Shown piece by piece: positions 44,450 to 53,140 of a DNA stretch of 64,000 nt. Under the pieces are notes generated by a model, which was not told the origin of the DNA, made no database searches, and was given only the letters and a program-made list of their open reading frames with translations. The stretch covers positions 32,953 through 96,952 of the forward strand of contig CAJXWJ010000003.1 in assembly GCA_913062925.1 (NCBI GenBank). The letters are read 5' to 3'. The DNA is from an uncultured Pseudorhodobacter sp. Its GTDB lineage: Bacteria > Pseudomonadota > Alphaproteobacteria > Rhodobacterales > Rhodobacteraceae. Every line of letters starts with the position of its first letter. Position 1 is the first letter of the stretch. The translations under genes and the position numbers were made by a program.

Positions 44450-45556
44450 ATGCTTCGCATTTTCCTGGCTCTTTCCGTTTTGGCGCTGATGGCTTGCACC
44501 CCAAGGGGTGAGGTGACGCTTGACCCAGCGGCGGCAACGGTGGGCCAAGTGCAGCGGGTGTTTATTGGCACAACGCGTGGCCAAAATGATGATGGCAGCT
44601 TTGGCAACAAACGCTCGGAGGCGGTGCGGTTTGCCCGCTATGACATCTCGGTTCCGCCCGACCGAAAGCTGGGGCAGATCACTTGGCCGCCACGGCATGG
44701 CGCGATAAATCCAGAAAAGCAGTTTCTGACCACCGACGAGCTGATCTATCAGGCCGATGTCGCCTTTCGAGCCGACCTGAAAACCCAACTTGCGGCGCGC
44801 GGCGGCGAGGCGGTGATTTTCGTTCACGGCTATAACAACAACTTCGCCGAAGGCGTCTACCGTGTTGCGCAATTCGCCCATGACCTAAAGCTGCCGGGGG
44901 CCGTGGTTCATTACGCTTGGCCCTCGGCCGCTGAACCGCTTGGCTATGCTTACGATCGCGACTCGACGCTGTTTGCCCGCGATGGCCTAGAAGAACTGCT
45001 GCACGAAGTCGCGGCCTCGGGGGCCAAGCGCATCGTTTTGGTGGCGCATTCAATGGGGGCGGCCCTGACGATGGAAGCCCTGCGCCAAACCGCGATAAGG
45101 GGCGATCGTAAAACGCTGGATTTGATAAGCGCGGTGATCCTGATTTCGCCCGATATCGACGTTGATGTGTTCAAACGCAGCGCGCATTCGATGGGCAAAC
45201 TGCCGCAGCCTTTCCTGATCTTTGGCTCTGACCGCGACAAAGCCTTGCGGTTTTCGGCGCTGCTGAGTGGGCAATGGGAGCGGCTGGGATCGTTGAAAGA
45301 CATCACGCGGCTGGCCGATTTGCAGGTGACCTTTTTAGACGTCAGCGAATTTTCGCAAGGGGTTGGCCATTTTACCGTGGCAGATTCGCCAGCGCTGATC
45401 ACGCTTTTGACGGGCATTCAATCGGTTGAAGGCGCGTTCGAGTCAGATCGGCGCGCGCGGGTGGGGCTGTTGCCGGGGGTGGTTCTGACCGTGCAAAACG
45501 CCACGCGGGTTGTGTTGCAGCCGGTGGCACTGGTGGCGTCAGACCTGACGCGCTAG
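44450..45556 (+). CDS. DUF900 alpha/beta-hydrolase lipoprotein
   Basis: Predicted envelope esterase of 368 residues. The N-terminus is a lipoprotein signal (LALSVLALMAC, lipid cysteine at residue 16). The alpha/beta-hydrolase core has the oxyanion region EAVIFVHGYNNNF, the nucleophile elbow VAHSMGAAL, and SPDIDVDVF; these match the DUF900 family. Substrate unknown. It lies 55 bp after hslU on the same strand and converges on the smr gene with a 3-bp gap. Confidence 0.88.
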   Translation: MLRIFLALSVLALMACTPRGEVTLDPAAATVGQVQRVFIGTTRGQNDDGSFGNKRSEAVRFARYDISVPPDRKLGQITWPPRHGAINPEKQFLTTDELIYQADVAFRADLKTQLAARGGEAVIFVHGYNNNFAEGVYRVAQFAHDLKLPGAVVHYAWPSAAEPLGYAYDRDSTLFARDGLEELLHEVAASGAKRIVLVAHSMGAALTMEALRQTAIRGDRKTLDLISAVILISPDIDVDVFKRSAHSMGKLPQPFLIFGSDRDKALRFSALLSGQWERLGSLKDITRLADLQVTFLDVSEFSQGVGHFTVADSPALITLLTGIQSVEGAFESDRRARVGLLPGVVLTVQNATRVVLQPVALVASDLTR

Positions 45557-45559
45557 GCC

Positions 45560-46156
45560 TTAGCGACGCCGCAAATAGACGTAATAGGCGCCAGAGCCGC
45601 CATGCCGCAGATGCGCCTCGGTGACTTGCAGCACCGCAGGGCCAAGCGGCGACATTCGCAGCCACTGCGGCACCTGATGCCGCAAGGCCCCCATGCGCTG
45701 CGGAATTGGGCCATCGTCATCGCGCCGCTTGCCCTTGCCCGTGATCACCAGAACCAAGCGCAGGCCAGCCGATTGCGCGTTTAGGATAAAGCGGATCAGT
45801 TCGGGATGCGCCTCGGACAGGGTCAGCCCATGCAGGTCGATCCGCGCCTCGGGGGCCAGCTTACCACGGGTCATTTTACCATGGGTCTTGGCGTCCATCT
45901 GCAAGGGCGCAGCGGCCAGCCCCTGTGCGACGGTCGGGGCCAGATCATGCTTGGGCTTTACACGCGATTTTTCACCAAGCCGGAACAGCGCAAGCCGCGG
46001 CTGCGCTGGCACCAAAGGCGCTGTGGTCTCGGTTTTCAGAACATGCGGTTCCGGCGGAGGAAAGCTGGGCGTCAGCACATGCATCGGCTTGACCGTGCGC
46101 GCAACCGCATGCCAAATTTCCTCTTCTTCGGGGCGAAGGCTGCGACGACGGGCCAT
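45560..46156 (-). CDS. Smr domain protein
   Basis: 198 residues. The C-terminal Smr (MutS-related) domain starts at RIDLHGLTLSEAHPEL and contains LVLVITGKGKRRDDDG and a basic end; such domains are DNA or RNA endonucleases, linked to ribosome rescue in some bacteria. The basic N-terminal half is not a known domain. ATG 46156 follows AGGG by six bases and starts one base after the mltA stop, so smr is the last gene of the timA-mltA-smr run. Confidence 0.9.
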   Translation of the reverse strand: MARRRSLRPEEEEIWHAVARTVKPMHVLTPSFPPPEPHVLKTETTAPLVPAQPRLALFRLGEKSRVKPKHDLAPTVAQGLAAAPLQMDAKTHGKMTRGKLAPEARIDLHGLTLSEAHPELIRFILNAQSAGLRLVLVITGKGKRRDDDGPIPQRMGALRHQVPQWLRMSPLGPAVLQVTEAHLRHGGSGAYYVYLRRR

Positions 46157-46157
46157 C

Positions 46158-47177
46158 TTAACCCTCGGGCTGTAGCGCATAGGCGCGGTCGATCGGCAGC
46201 AAAACGATCATGCGACCGCCATCTTTGATCGTGCCAGCGGCATTACCAGCGGCGTCGCCCGTGCCATAGAAAATATCCGCCCGCTGCGCGCCTTTGATCG
46301 CACCGCCGGTGTCTTGGGCCACCATCAGGCTACGGATCGGCGTCGCGCCGTCTTTCTCGACCCAAACCGGTGCGCCCATTTGGGTGAAGTCAGGATCAAC
46401 CGCCACCGAGCGCATCGGCGTAATCGACCGCCCCAGCGCCCCAAGCGGGCCCTGATCACTGGTCAGATCCGAAATGACGCGGAAAAACACATAAGACGGG
46501 TTCACGTTCAACAGCTCCATCCCCGAAGACGATCCGCGCACATAAGCGCGAATATCTTGGGCCGAGACTTGGTCAGGGCTGCGCAGGCCGCGCGCAACCA
46601 TCTCTTGTCCGACCGAGCGATAGGGATGGCCATTGCGCCCCGCATAGCCGACCCGAAGGATATGGCCATTGGTCAGCTGAATGCGGCCAGAGCCCTGAAT
46701 TTGCAGAAAAAACGCCTCGACCGGATCGGCCAGCCATGCGATTTCAAGCCCACGGCCGCGCAAGGCCCCGGCTTCGATCTGGGCGCGGCTGTAATAGGTC
46801 TGGCCGTCTTGCAGCTCGGGGGGGCGGGCATAAAGCGGATAGGCAAAATGCGGCGTGCGGGTTGCCGAGCCTTGATGCACTGGCTCGTAATAGCCGGTGA
46901 ACAGCGCGGGCGGCGTGCCGAATTGCACCGGTTTGAACATCAGCTCGAAAAACGCCTTGGCGGCGGCGTCGGATGTATTCGCATCGCCTGCAAGCGCGCA
47001 AATCGGCGCCCATTCAGCATCTGTGATCTTATCACAGGTTTGCAAGAACGCCGACAAGGCCGCGCGATGGTCGTCTTGCGCCCAGCCTTGCAGATCAGAA
47101 AAGCCAAGCACCTGCGCCTGAAGTGGCGGCGCGGTCATGCCAACCGCCAAAGCCAAGGCGCAGAGCGCGGCACGCAT
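46158..47177 (-). CDS. mltA: Membrane-bound lytic murein transglycosylase A
   Basis: Peptidoglycan lytic transglycosylase of 339 residues with a cleavable signal peptide (about 1-22) rather than a lipobox. The MltA domain has LFTGYYEPVHQGS, AFFLQIQGSGRIQL and VGYAGRNGHPYRSVG; the C-terminal 3D domain has PIRSLMVAQDTGGAIKGAQRADIFYG with the catalytic aspartates. It acts in the periplasm in wall turnover. The start shares a base with the stop of the Tim44-like gene (TAATG). Confidence 0.95.
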   Translation of the reverse strand: MRAALCALALAVGMTAPPLQAQVLGFSDLQGWAQDDHRAALSAFLQTCDKITDAEWAPICALAGDANTSDAAAKAFFELMFKPVQFGTPPALFTGYYEPVHQGSATRTPHFAYPLYARPPELQDGQTYYSRAQIEAGALRGRGLEIAWLADPVEAFFLQIQGSGRIQLTNGHILRVGYAGRNGHPYRSVGQEMVARGLRSPDQVSAQDIRAYVRGSSSGMELLNVNPSYVFFRVISDLTSDQGPLGALGRSITPMRSVAVDPDFTQMGAPVWVEKDGATPIRSLMVAQDTGGAIKGAQRADIFYGTGDAAGNAAGTIKDGGRMIVLLPIDRAYALQPEG

Positions 47178-47830
47178 TACTCGCCAGTTGCGACAAGTTG
47201 CCAGTTGGGGTCTTGCACCCCCATGCGGCGTGCAAAAACCCAGACATCGCGCTGGCGCTTCACCTCGGTGGTAGAGCCTTCGACGATTTCGCCAGCCTTA
47301 TTGCGGGTGACTGAGGTCAGCTCGCCGGTAAAGCGCACCGAAATCTCGGCGGTTTTGCTGCTGGCGTCAAAATCAGCTTCGACCAAGGCAAGATCACGAA
47401 TGCCAATGAACTTTGCCTCGGTGGTTAGCCCAGCCTGTTCACGCGCATTGATGGCTTGGGCAAAGGTGGCTTCCACCTCATCCGCAAGGAAGGGCCGAAT
47501 GCTGTCGATATCGCCGCTTTCAAAGGCCATAACGATCATTTCATAGGCCCCCCGCGAGCCACGCAGGAACTCTCCGACAGCAAAACTGGGCTCTGCGGCC
47601 TTCATCGCCGCCAGCGCACGCGCGCTTGCCGAACCTTCTGCCGCATGATCGGTGATGTCAGCGTCTGGCCCGCCCTCGATCACCTCGAATTTCGCGCGTT
47701 TGGCCGGAGCCTCTGTGGCAACACGAGGTTTTTCAAACCCCTCGCGGGTGCCAAGCACTGCACGCAGCTTTAAAATAAGAAAGACCGCAATTCCGGCCAG
47801 AACAAGCAATTGAATAAGAGAGGATTCCAT
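47177..47830 (-). CDS. Tim44/TimA domain membrane protein
   Basis: 217 residues: one N-terminal helix (about 5-22), a variable linker and a C-terminal Tim44-like domain (about 75-215) with EFLRGSRGAYEMIVMAFESGD and the SNTF-like ending of NTF2-fold proteins. Alphaproteobacterial TimA is the presumed ancestor of mitochondrial Tim44. ATG 47830 has GAGG six bases upstream; the longer frame is rejected. It heads the operon with mltA and smr, and is divergent from fxsA with a 117-bp gap; secB is nearby. Confidence 0.9.
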   Translation of the reverse strand: MESSLIQLLVLAGIAVFLILKLRAVLGTREGFEKPRVATEAPAKRAKFEVIEGGPDADITDHAAEGSASARALAAMKAAEPSFAVGEFLRGSRGAYEMIVMAFESGDIDSIRPFLADEVEATFAQAINAREQAGLTTEAKFIGIRDLALVEADFDASSKTAEISVRFTGELTSVTRNKAGEIVEGSTTEVKRQRDVWVFARRMGVQDPNWQLVATGE

Positions 47831-47947
47831 TAAGCGCCTCGAAGATTTGCCGGGGGGTTGGTTATCCGGATGTTGAAGCCTTATGTAGGGGCTGGGTGTG
47901 CCTAAGTCTACCATCTGGGGCGCGCGTTCTGCACGGAGGTTGCGCGA

Positions 47948-48430
47948 ATGTGGATTTTTGGGCTGTTTTTGGTGATTCCCTTGGTGGAAATCGCGCTTTT
48001 TGTCACGGTTGGCGCATGGTTAACGCTTTGGCCGACCCTGGGAATTGTGCTTTTCACAGGTGTTCTGGGCGCTTGGCTGGTGCGCTTGCAGGGCCTAGGC
48101 GTGCTGCGCGAAATTCAGGCCGCAGGCCCAACGTCAGATCCTTTGTCGCCGCTTGCCCATGGTGCGCTGATTTTGATCGGCGGCTTTATGCTGATGCTAC
48201 CGGGGTTTTTCACCGATACGCTTGGGTTTTTGCTGATGGTGCCTGTGCTGCGGCGCGGGATCATTGCCTATCTGGGCGCGCGGATCAAACTATCGAGCGT
48301 GCAAATGGGTGGCTTTCGCAGTGGGCCGAGCGCCGATTGGGTCGATGGCGATTATAAGGACGTCACCCCTAAAAATGAGCGTTCATCATCAGACCGGATA
48401 GAGCGGCCATCAAAATGGACAGAGCATTAG
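47948..48430 (+). CDS. fxsA: FxsA family membrane protein
   Basis: Integral membrane protein of 160 residues with hydrophobic segments about 2-20, 26-46 and 72-98 and a polar C-terminal tail. The pattern LVIPLVEIALFVTVG, LGAWLVRLQGLGVLREI and MLPGFFTDTLGFLLMVP is diagnostic of FxsA, known for relieving phage T7 exclusion in E. coli. Its physiological role is unknown. It precedes secB by 42 bp on the same strand. Confidence 0.93.
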   Translation: MWIFGLFLVIPLVEIALFVTVGAWLTLWPTLGIVLFTGVLGAWLVRLQGLGVLREIQAAGPTSDPLSPLAHGALILIGGFMLMLPGFFTDTLGFLLMVPVLRRGIIAYLGARIKLSSVQMGGFRSGPSADWVDGDYKDVTPKNERSSSDRIERPSKWTEH

Positions 48431-48472
48431 TCAGATGTTAGGAAGACGCAGGAATTTTTAAGGAGTGGGCTT

Positions 48473-48943
48473 ATGTCCGAAGAGAACAGCGGCGCGCCGC
48501 AAGTAAAAATGTCGGTTCTAGCGCAATTTGTGCGGGACATGTCGTTTGAAAATATGGTCGCGCAAAAGGGCATCGCCTCGGCGGATGTGCAGCCAGACAT
48601 TCAAGTGCAGGTCAGCCTTGATGCGCGCAAGCGGGCGCAAGAGTTTCAATATGACATTGTGACCAAGTTCAAAGTCACCTCGAAAAACAAGGTCAACGAC
48701 GAGACTTTGTTCCTGATCGAGTTGGATTACGGCGGCATTTTCCACGTTGAAGGGGTGCCGGATGAGCAGTTGCACCCGTTTCTGCTGATCGAATGCCCAC
48801 GGCTGTTGTTCCCCTTTGTGCGCCGCATCATCTCGGATGTGACGCGCGATGGTGGCTTCCCGCCGCTGAACATCGACACGGTGGATTTCCTTGCGCTCTA
48901 TCGCAACGAAATCGCGCGGCGGCAGGCTTCAGAACTGAACTAA
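48473..48943 (+). CDS. secB: Protein-export chaperone SecB
   Basis: Cytoplasmic tetrameric chaperone of 156 residues that keeps preproteins unfolded for SecA. Family features: LAQFVRDMSFENMVAQKG, VQVSLDARKRAQEFQYDIV, LIELDYGGIF, LIECPRLLFPFVRRIISDVTRDGGFPP in two pieces, and NIDTVDFLALY. AGGAGTGGGCTT precedes the ATG. A strong terminator follows. Confidence 0.97.
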   Translation: MSEENSGAPQVKMSVLAQFVRDMSFENMVAQKGIASADVQPDIQVQVSLDARKRAQEFQYDIVTKFKVTSKNKVNDETLFLIELDYGGIFHVEGVPDEQLHPFLLIECPRLLFPFVRRIISDVTRDGGFPPLNIDTVDFLALYRNEIARRQASELN

Positions 48944-48958
48944 GGCTGTCAAACACTG

Positions 48959-48986
48959 AAAAGCCGGCCTTTCGGGGCCGGTTTTT
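48959..48986. terminator. Bidirectional intrinsic terminator between secB and epimerase gene
   Basis: AAAAGCCGGCC / GGCCGGTTTTTT forms a stem of about 10 bp (one G-T pair) with a 6-nt loop, A and T runs on both sides. It lies 15 bp after the secB stop and directly abuts the stop of the convergent epimerase gene. Confidence 0.85.
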
Positions 48987-50000
48987 TCATATTTGATAGT
49001 AATCGCGATACCAGCGCACAAAGGCCGAGACGCCCTCGCGGAAGTTGGTTTGCGGCGCGTATCCTGTCAGCGCTTTCAACAGATTGGCATCGGCATAGGT
49101 TGCAGGCACATCGCCGGTTTGCATCGGCATGTAATTGCGGATGGCTTTGCGGCCAATCTCGTCCTCAATCGCTTCGATGAAATCCAGCAGCTTGACCTTA
49201 TCGGAATTTCCAATGTTAACAACGCGGTAGGGCGCAGCTGGTGACAGGCTGTCCCCTGATGCTATGTCTTCTGGCGTGGCGGGGCGCTCTGGCACCGCGT
49301 CGATCAGCAAACGGATGCCGCGCACCAAATCCTCGACATAAGTGAAATCGCGCCACATATCGCCATTGTTGTAAATGTCGATCGGGGTGCCTTCCAGGAT
49401 CCCGCGGGTGAATTTGTAAAGCGCCATATCGGGGCGGCCCCAGGGGCCATAGACGGTAAAAAACCGAAACATCGTCACCGGCAGACCGTAGATATGCGCA
49501 TAGGAATGGCCCATCGCCTCGTTCGCCTTTTTGGTGGCGGCGTAAAAAGTCAGCGGGGTTTCGGTCTTATCAGTCTCGACAAAAGGCATTTCGGTATTGG
49601 CGCCGTAGACCGAAGAGGTCGAAGCCATCAGCAAATGCTGCACCTTCAGCTCGCGGGCAAGGTCCAGCACGTTAAAGCCGCCGACAAGATTGGCGTTCAG
49701 ATAGGCGCGCGGGTTTTCCAGCGAATAGCGCACCCCCGCTTGGGCCGCGAGGTGGACGATCACATCAGGCTTGGCCGCGCGCATGGCGGTTTCCAGCGCG
49801 GTTTGATCTTCCAAAAGCGCCTCGGTCATCGAGAAATTCGGGCTTTGCATCAGCATGGCATGGCGGCGCTGTTTCAGCGTGACGTCATAGTAATCGGTCA
49901 TGCCATCATAGCCCACAACACGAAAGCCTTCGGCCAGCAGAAGTTTCGACAGGTGATAGCCGATAAAGCCCGCAGAGCCCGTAACAAATACCGTTTTCAT
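48987..50000 (-). CDS. NAD-dependent epimerase, UDP-glucuronate 4-epimerase type
   Basis: SDR sugar-nucleotide epimerase of 337 residues, probably making UDP-galacturonate for surface polysaccharide or LPS. NAD-binding GSAGFIGYHLS is near residues 7-17; SVYGANTEMPF and the catalytic YAATKKANE (Y-x3-K) follow; TVYGPWGRPDMALYKFTRGI is typical of UDP-glucuronate epimerases (LpsL group). ATG 50000 has AAAGG seven bases upstream; the longer frame runs into dnaQ and is rejected. The donor sugar is inferred. Confidence 0.9.
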   Translation of the reverse strand: MKTVFVTGSAGFIGYHLSKLLLAEGFRVVGYDGMTDYYDVTLKQRRHAMLMQSPNFSMTEALLEDQTALETAMRAAKPDVIVHLAAQAGVRYSLENPRAYLNANLVGGFNVLDLARELKVQHLLMASTSSVYGANTEMPFVETDKTETPLTFYAATKKANEAMGHSYAHIYGLPVTMFRFFTVYGPWGRPDMALYKFTRGILEGTPIDIYNNGDMWRDFTYVEDLVRGIRLLIDAVPERPATPEDIASGDSLSPAAPYRVVNIGNSDKVKLLDFIEAIEDEIGRKAIRNYMPMQTGDVPATYADANLLKALTGYAPQTNFREGVSAFVRWYRDYYQI

Positions 50001-50025
50001 AAAGAACCTTTGAATTTTGGCTATG

Positions 50026-50724
50026 TTAGAGCCGTTTTTTCCAAATTGCAGCTTCGCCCATCTTGTCGACAAAGGCGGCATGCGCCTCGGCTTCGGCGGC
50101 ACTCAGGCGGGGGGAAAGCGGTGTTGTGCGCGGACGGGGGCGCCAATCGGTGGCGCTTTGGCTGTTGCCAGAGGTGTTAGATTGCGCGGCGGGGTTGAGG
50201 CCAAAATCGGGCTGACGACCGCCGACGAGTTCTAGATAAACCTCGGCCAGAATTTCAGAATCGAGCAAAGCACCGTGCTTTTCCCGCGCCGAATTGTTGA
50301 CGCCAAAGCGGCGACACAGCGCATCAAGCGAAGCAGGCGAGCCGGGGAATTTCTTGCGCGCGATCATCAGCGTATCGGTGGCGCGCGCCATCGGAATGAT
50401 CGGCAGGCCGACGGCGTTCAGCTCGTGATTCAGGAATTTCATATCAAAAGCGGCGTTATGGATCACCAGCTGCGCGTCACCGATAAAATCCAGAAAGGCT
50501 TGGCCAATGTCTTTGAACACTGGGAATCCGCGCAGAAAATCATCGCCCAGACCATGCACTTCGAAGGCGGCGGTCGGCATGGCACGCAGCGGATTGATAT
50601 ATTGGTGATAGGTGTTGCCCGTCGGCAGGTGGTTGAACAGCTCTACCGCGCCGATTTCAACGATGCGGTCGCCTTCACTGGGTTCAAAGCCAGTGGTTTC
50701 GGTGTCGAGCACGATTTCACGCAT
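50026..50724 (-). CDS. dnaQ: DNA polymerase III epsilon subunit (proofreading exonuclease)
   Basis: 3'-5' exonuclease of the replicative polymerase core, 232 residues. DEDDh residues are visible: D7 and E9 in VLDTETTGFEP, the Exo II region VIHNAAFDMKFL, and Exo III near NSAREKHGALLDSEILAEVY with the catalytic histidine. The polar C-terminal tail should bind the alpha subunit. Its start overlaps the coaE end by 8 bases, so dnaQ is the last gene of the maf-aroE-coaE-dnaQ run leaving the origin. Confidence 0.96.
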   Translation of the reverse strand: MREIVLDTETTGFEPSEGDRIVEIGAVELFNHLPTGNTYHQYINPLRAMPTAAFEVHGLGDDFLRGFPVFKDIGQAFLDFIGDAQLVIHNAAFDMKFLNHELNAVGLPIIPMARATDTLMIARKKFPGSPASLDALCRRFGVNNSAREKHGALLDSEILAEVYLELVGGRQPDFGLNPAAQSNTSGNSQSATDWRPRPRTTPLSPRLSAAEAEAHAAFVDKMGEAAIWKKRL

Positions 50725-51310
50725 GGGTTTGCCTTTGTCGGATATCTTGCAAGATCTGTTTCACAGCATGGGCGGCGCTGTCTAGGGTGGTGGTGTCAAT
50801 CACCCAAGTGGCGCGCGCGCGTTTTTCGGCGTCTGGCAATTGGCGCGATAGAATAAGCTCTAGCTCGGGCTCTGTCATCTGCCCCCGCGCTAGAACCCGT
50901 TTGCGTTGGATTTCCGCAGGAACAGAGACGACCGCGATGCCATCACAAAGGCTGTCTGAACCAGTTTCAAACAAAAGCGGAATATCAAGCAGAACGATCG
51001 GCGCCACAGTTTGTGCCAGAAACGCGATGCGACTGGCGGCAACAAGCGGGTGAATTTTAGCTTGAACCAGATCCAGAAAAGCCGGATCTACGGCGATTTT
51101 GGCGCGCAGCAGCGGGCGAGACACCGCCTCGTCTTCAATCACTTCGGGACAGAGCTTTGCGAGAATTTCAGTAGCTTGGCCGCCCTTGGCATAAAGCGCA
51201 TGCACAGTGGCATCGGCATCCCAAACCGGAATGCCTTGGGCTGCGAAAAACTGGGCTGTGGTCGATTTGCCCATGCCGATTGATCCGGTCAGGCCAAGTC
51301 GGTAGCTCAT
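50717..51310 (-). CDS. coaE: Dephospho-CoA kinase
   Basis: Phosphorylates dephospho-CoA in the last step of CoA synthesis; 197 residues. P-loop GLTGSIGMGKSTTAQFF is near residues 6-22, with IPVWDADATVHALY (catalytic aspartate), IVLLDIPLLFETG and QRKRVLARGQMTEPE in the lid. The start overlaps the aroE stop by ATGA. Confidence 0.96.
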   Translation of the reverse strand: MSYRLGLTGSIGMGKSTTAQFFAAQGIPVWDADATVHALYAKGGQATEILAKLCPEVIEDEAVSRPLLRAKIAVDPAFLDLVQAKIHPLVAASRIAFLAQTVAPIVLLDIPLLFETGSDSLCDGIAVVSVPAEIQRKRVLARGQMTEPELELILSRQLPDAEKRARATWVIDTTTLDSAAHAVKQILQDIRQRQTHA

Positions 51311-52146
51311 GCCGAAAGCACGGCTTGCCGGGTGGCGGCGTCAACTTCTGGACGGTGCCCGAACCAGCGTTCAAAGCCGGGGGCAGCCTGATGCAACAGC
51401 ATCCCCAAGCCATCAACCGTGGTGCAGCCTTTGGCGGCAGCGTCGATCAAGAACTGCGTTTGCAACGGCGTATAGACGAGGTCTGTCACAAGCGCGGATT
51501 TTTCCAAGGCATCAAGTGGCACACGAAAATCAGATTTTCCTGCCATACCAAGCGAGGTGGTGTTCACCACCGTTGCAGCACCTTCCAGCATGCTGGGGGC
51601 TTGCACCCAATCGACCACAACAAGCTTTGCACCGAAATCTGCACGCAGGGCCTCGGCCCGGTGGCGGGTGCGATTGACGATTCGAATTTCGGGAACGCCT
51701 ACCTCGATCAGGGCGGCAATCACGGCACGCGCTGCACCTCCGGCCCCAAAAATCGCCGCAGGGCCAGCACTTGGCGTCCACTGTGGCGCATTTTGCCGCA
51801 GATTGGCGATAAAGCCGGCGCCATCGGTGTTATCCGCATGCAAGCGGCCATCAGCGCGGAAAATCAGCGTGTTCGCCGCCCCAATCAAAGCGGCACGATC
51901 GGTGACGACATCGGCGAGTTTCAGCACGGCTTCTTTGTGCGGAATCGTGACATTTGCACCAACAAACCCCAGCTTTGGCAGCACCTCGAGCGCCTGTTGC
52001 AGATCTTGTTGCGCAACGTGCAGCGGCACATAATGGCCCTTGAGACCATAGCGTTGCAGCCAGTAGCCGTGCAGTGCCGGCGAGCGGCTATGGGCGATCG
52101 GGTCACCAATCACACCAGCGAGGGGGATGCGCGCAAGCTCTGTCAT
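51307..52146 (-). CDS. aroE: Shikimate dehydrogenase
   Basis: Reduces 3-dehydroshikimate with NADPH in aromatic amino acid synthesis; 279 residues. The shikimate-binding segment is [16 protein letters not shown], the catalytic lysine lies in [14 protein letters not shown], the NADP loop is [16 protein letters not shown], and [19 protein letters not shown] is near the end. Overlaps maf upstream and coaE downstream by ATGA-type junctions. Confidence 0.96.
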   Translation of the reverse strand: MTELARIPLAGVIGDPIAHSRSPALHGYWLQRYGLKGHYVPLHVAQQDLQQALEVLPKLGFVGANVTIPHKEAVLKLADVVTDRAALIGAANTLIFRADGRLHADNTDGAGFIANLRQNAPQWTPSAGPAAIFGAGGAARAVIAALIEVGVPEIRIVNRTRHRAEALRADFGAKLVVVDWVQAPSMLEGAATVVNTTSLGMAGKSDFRVPLDALEKSALVTDLVYTPLQTQFLIDAAAKGCTTVDGLGMLLHQAAPGFERWFGHRPEVDAATRQAVLSA

Positions 52147-52742
52147 GTGTCGATGAAATCTCTTGTTGCCAGAAAACCAAGGAGCGGAAGAAGGGGAAGG
52201 CCCAATATCGTAAAGTAGTCGCCAACGAGGGCGGTAAACAAGCGAATACCTTCTTCTTCCAGCTTATAGCCGCCAACCGAATGTTGGATGCTGTGCCAAT
52301 TTCGCGCAAGATAGGCATCAAGATAGCTGTCAGACACCTCGCGCATGGTCAGGCTGGCTGTGGCAACATGCCGCCAGATTGGCTTGCCCTGATCATAAAG
52401 CACAAGCGCTGAGATCAGCTGATGTGTCTGGCCGCGCAGCAAGACCAGCTGTTGACGCGCCTCTTCGATGCTTTCGGGCTTACTGAAAAGCTGGTCTTTC
52501 AGCGCGAGCACCTGGTCACAGCCCAAAACCAAGGCTGTGGGGTTTTTCTCAGCCAACTTACGCGCCTTCATTTCGGCCAGAGCGTCGGCGATGTCGCGGG
52601 GTTTGGCATGTTCGGCCAAAAGCGCGTCGCGGATCGTCGCCTCGTCGATACGGGCGGGCTGAGCGGTCGCCTCAAGCCCAGCTTGGTGCAAAAGCTGAAG
52701 ACGAATGCTGGAGGCAGAGGCGAGAAGGAGGGGGCGGGACAT
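52143..52742 (-). CDS. maf: Maf family nucleotide pyrophosphatase (YceF-type)
   Basis: House-cleaning NTP pyrophosphatase of 199 residues that removes non-canonical nucleotides. Maf signatures: [13 protein letters not shown] at the start, [20 protein letters not shown] and [16 protein letters not shown] 52742 has AAGG eight bases upstream; the longer frame would extend into the origin region. First gene leftwards of the proposed oriC, transcribed away from it. Confidence 0.93.
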   Translation of the reverse strand: MSRPLLLASASSIRLQLLHQAGLEATAQPARIDEATIRDALLAEHAKPRDIADALAEMKARKLAEKNPTALVLGCDQVLALKDQLFSKPESIEEARQQLVLLRGQTHQLISALVLYDQGKPIWRHVATASLTMREVSDSYLDAYLARNWHSIQHSVGGYKLEEEGIRLFTALVGDYFTILGLPLLPLLGFLATRDFIDT

Positions 52743-53140
52743 GGGGCAGCCTTGTGGAAAAACTCTGTTTGTTCTCGCGGGATAGGTTCTGGATAAGCCG
52801 CAGCCTGCGCTGACGAAGCAGGTTGGCTGTGGATTTGTCAAGCTTTTGGCAGCAGTTCACGACAGTTACACACATGGGGATAGCGATGTAACTTGGCTGT
52901 GGGGAGCAGAGTTATCCGCAGGCTGTGTAGGGAATTCTTGGAAATAAATGTTTCTTAAAATACTGATAATTAACAATTTATTTACAGTTTACCGTTGGGC
53001 AAGATAAACTGCCCACAGAAGGCACCTTGGGGATAAGGCGCTGGAAAAAACAGGAAATTCTGTTATCCACGCCCCCTACATCATCATCTATCTTTCTAGA
53101 ATCTTTTCTTTAAGAAGAAGTAAAGAAGCGAGGTTGGGCT
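52743..53140. other. oriC: Putative chromosomal replication origin (oriC)
   Basis: The only gene-free interval above 300 bp in the window (398 bp). One-mismatch DnaA boxes (consensus TTATCCACA) are at 52753-52761, 52788-52796, 52912-52920, 53028-53036 and 53063-53071; weaker ones are at 52828-52836 and 52875-52883. An A+T-rich core lies between them. Genes on both sides are transcribed outward (maf left, hemJ right), and parAB with three parS sites follow within 9 kb. In related Rhodobacterales the origin maps to this maf / rho-mnmEG-rsmG-parAB neighbourhood. dnaA itself is not nearby, which is usual in alphaproteobacteria. Confidence 0.8.
52931..52990. other. A+T-rich segment, probable DNA-unwinding element
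   Basis: 48 of 60 bases are A or T, in a region otherwise near 55-60 percent G+C. It is flanked by the DnaA boxes at 52912 and 53028-53071. Two TTAA tetramers at 52955 and 52970 are separated by 11 bp, so they do not make a standard CtrA full site (7 bp). Confidence 0.65.

Noticed and set aside
46314..47546. 410-codon plus-strand open frame across mltA and the Tim44-like gene
   Set aside because: Crosses two well-supported genes and shows no domain.
52955..52973. CtrA site in the origin
   Set aside because: Two TTAA copies are 11 bp apart, not the 7 bp needed for a full site.
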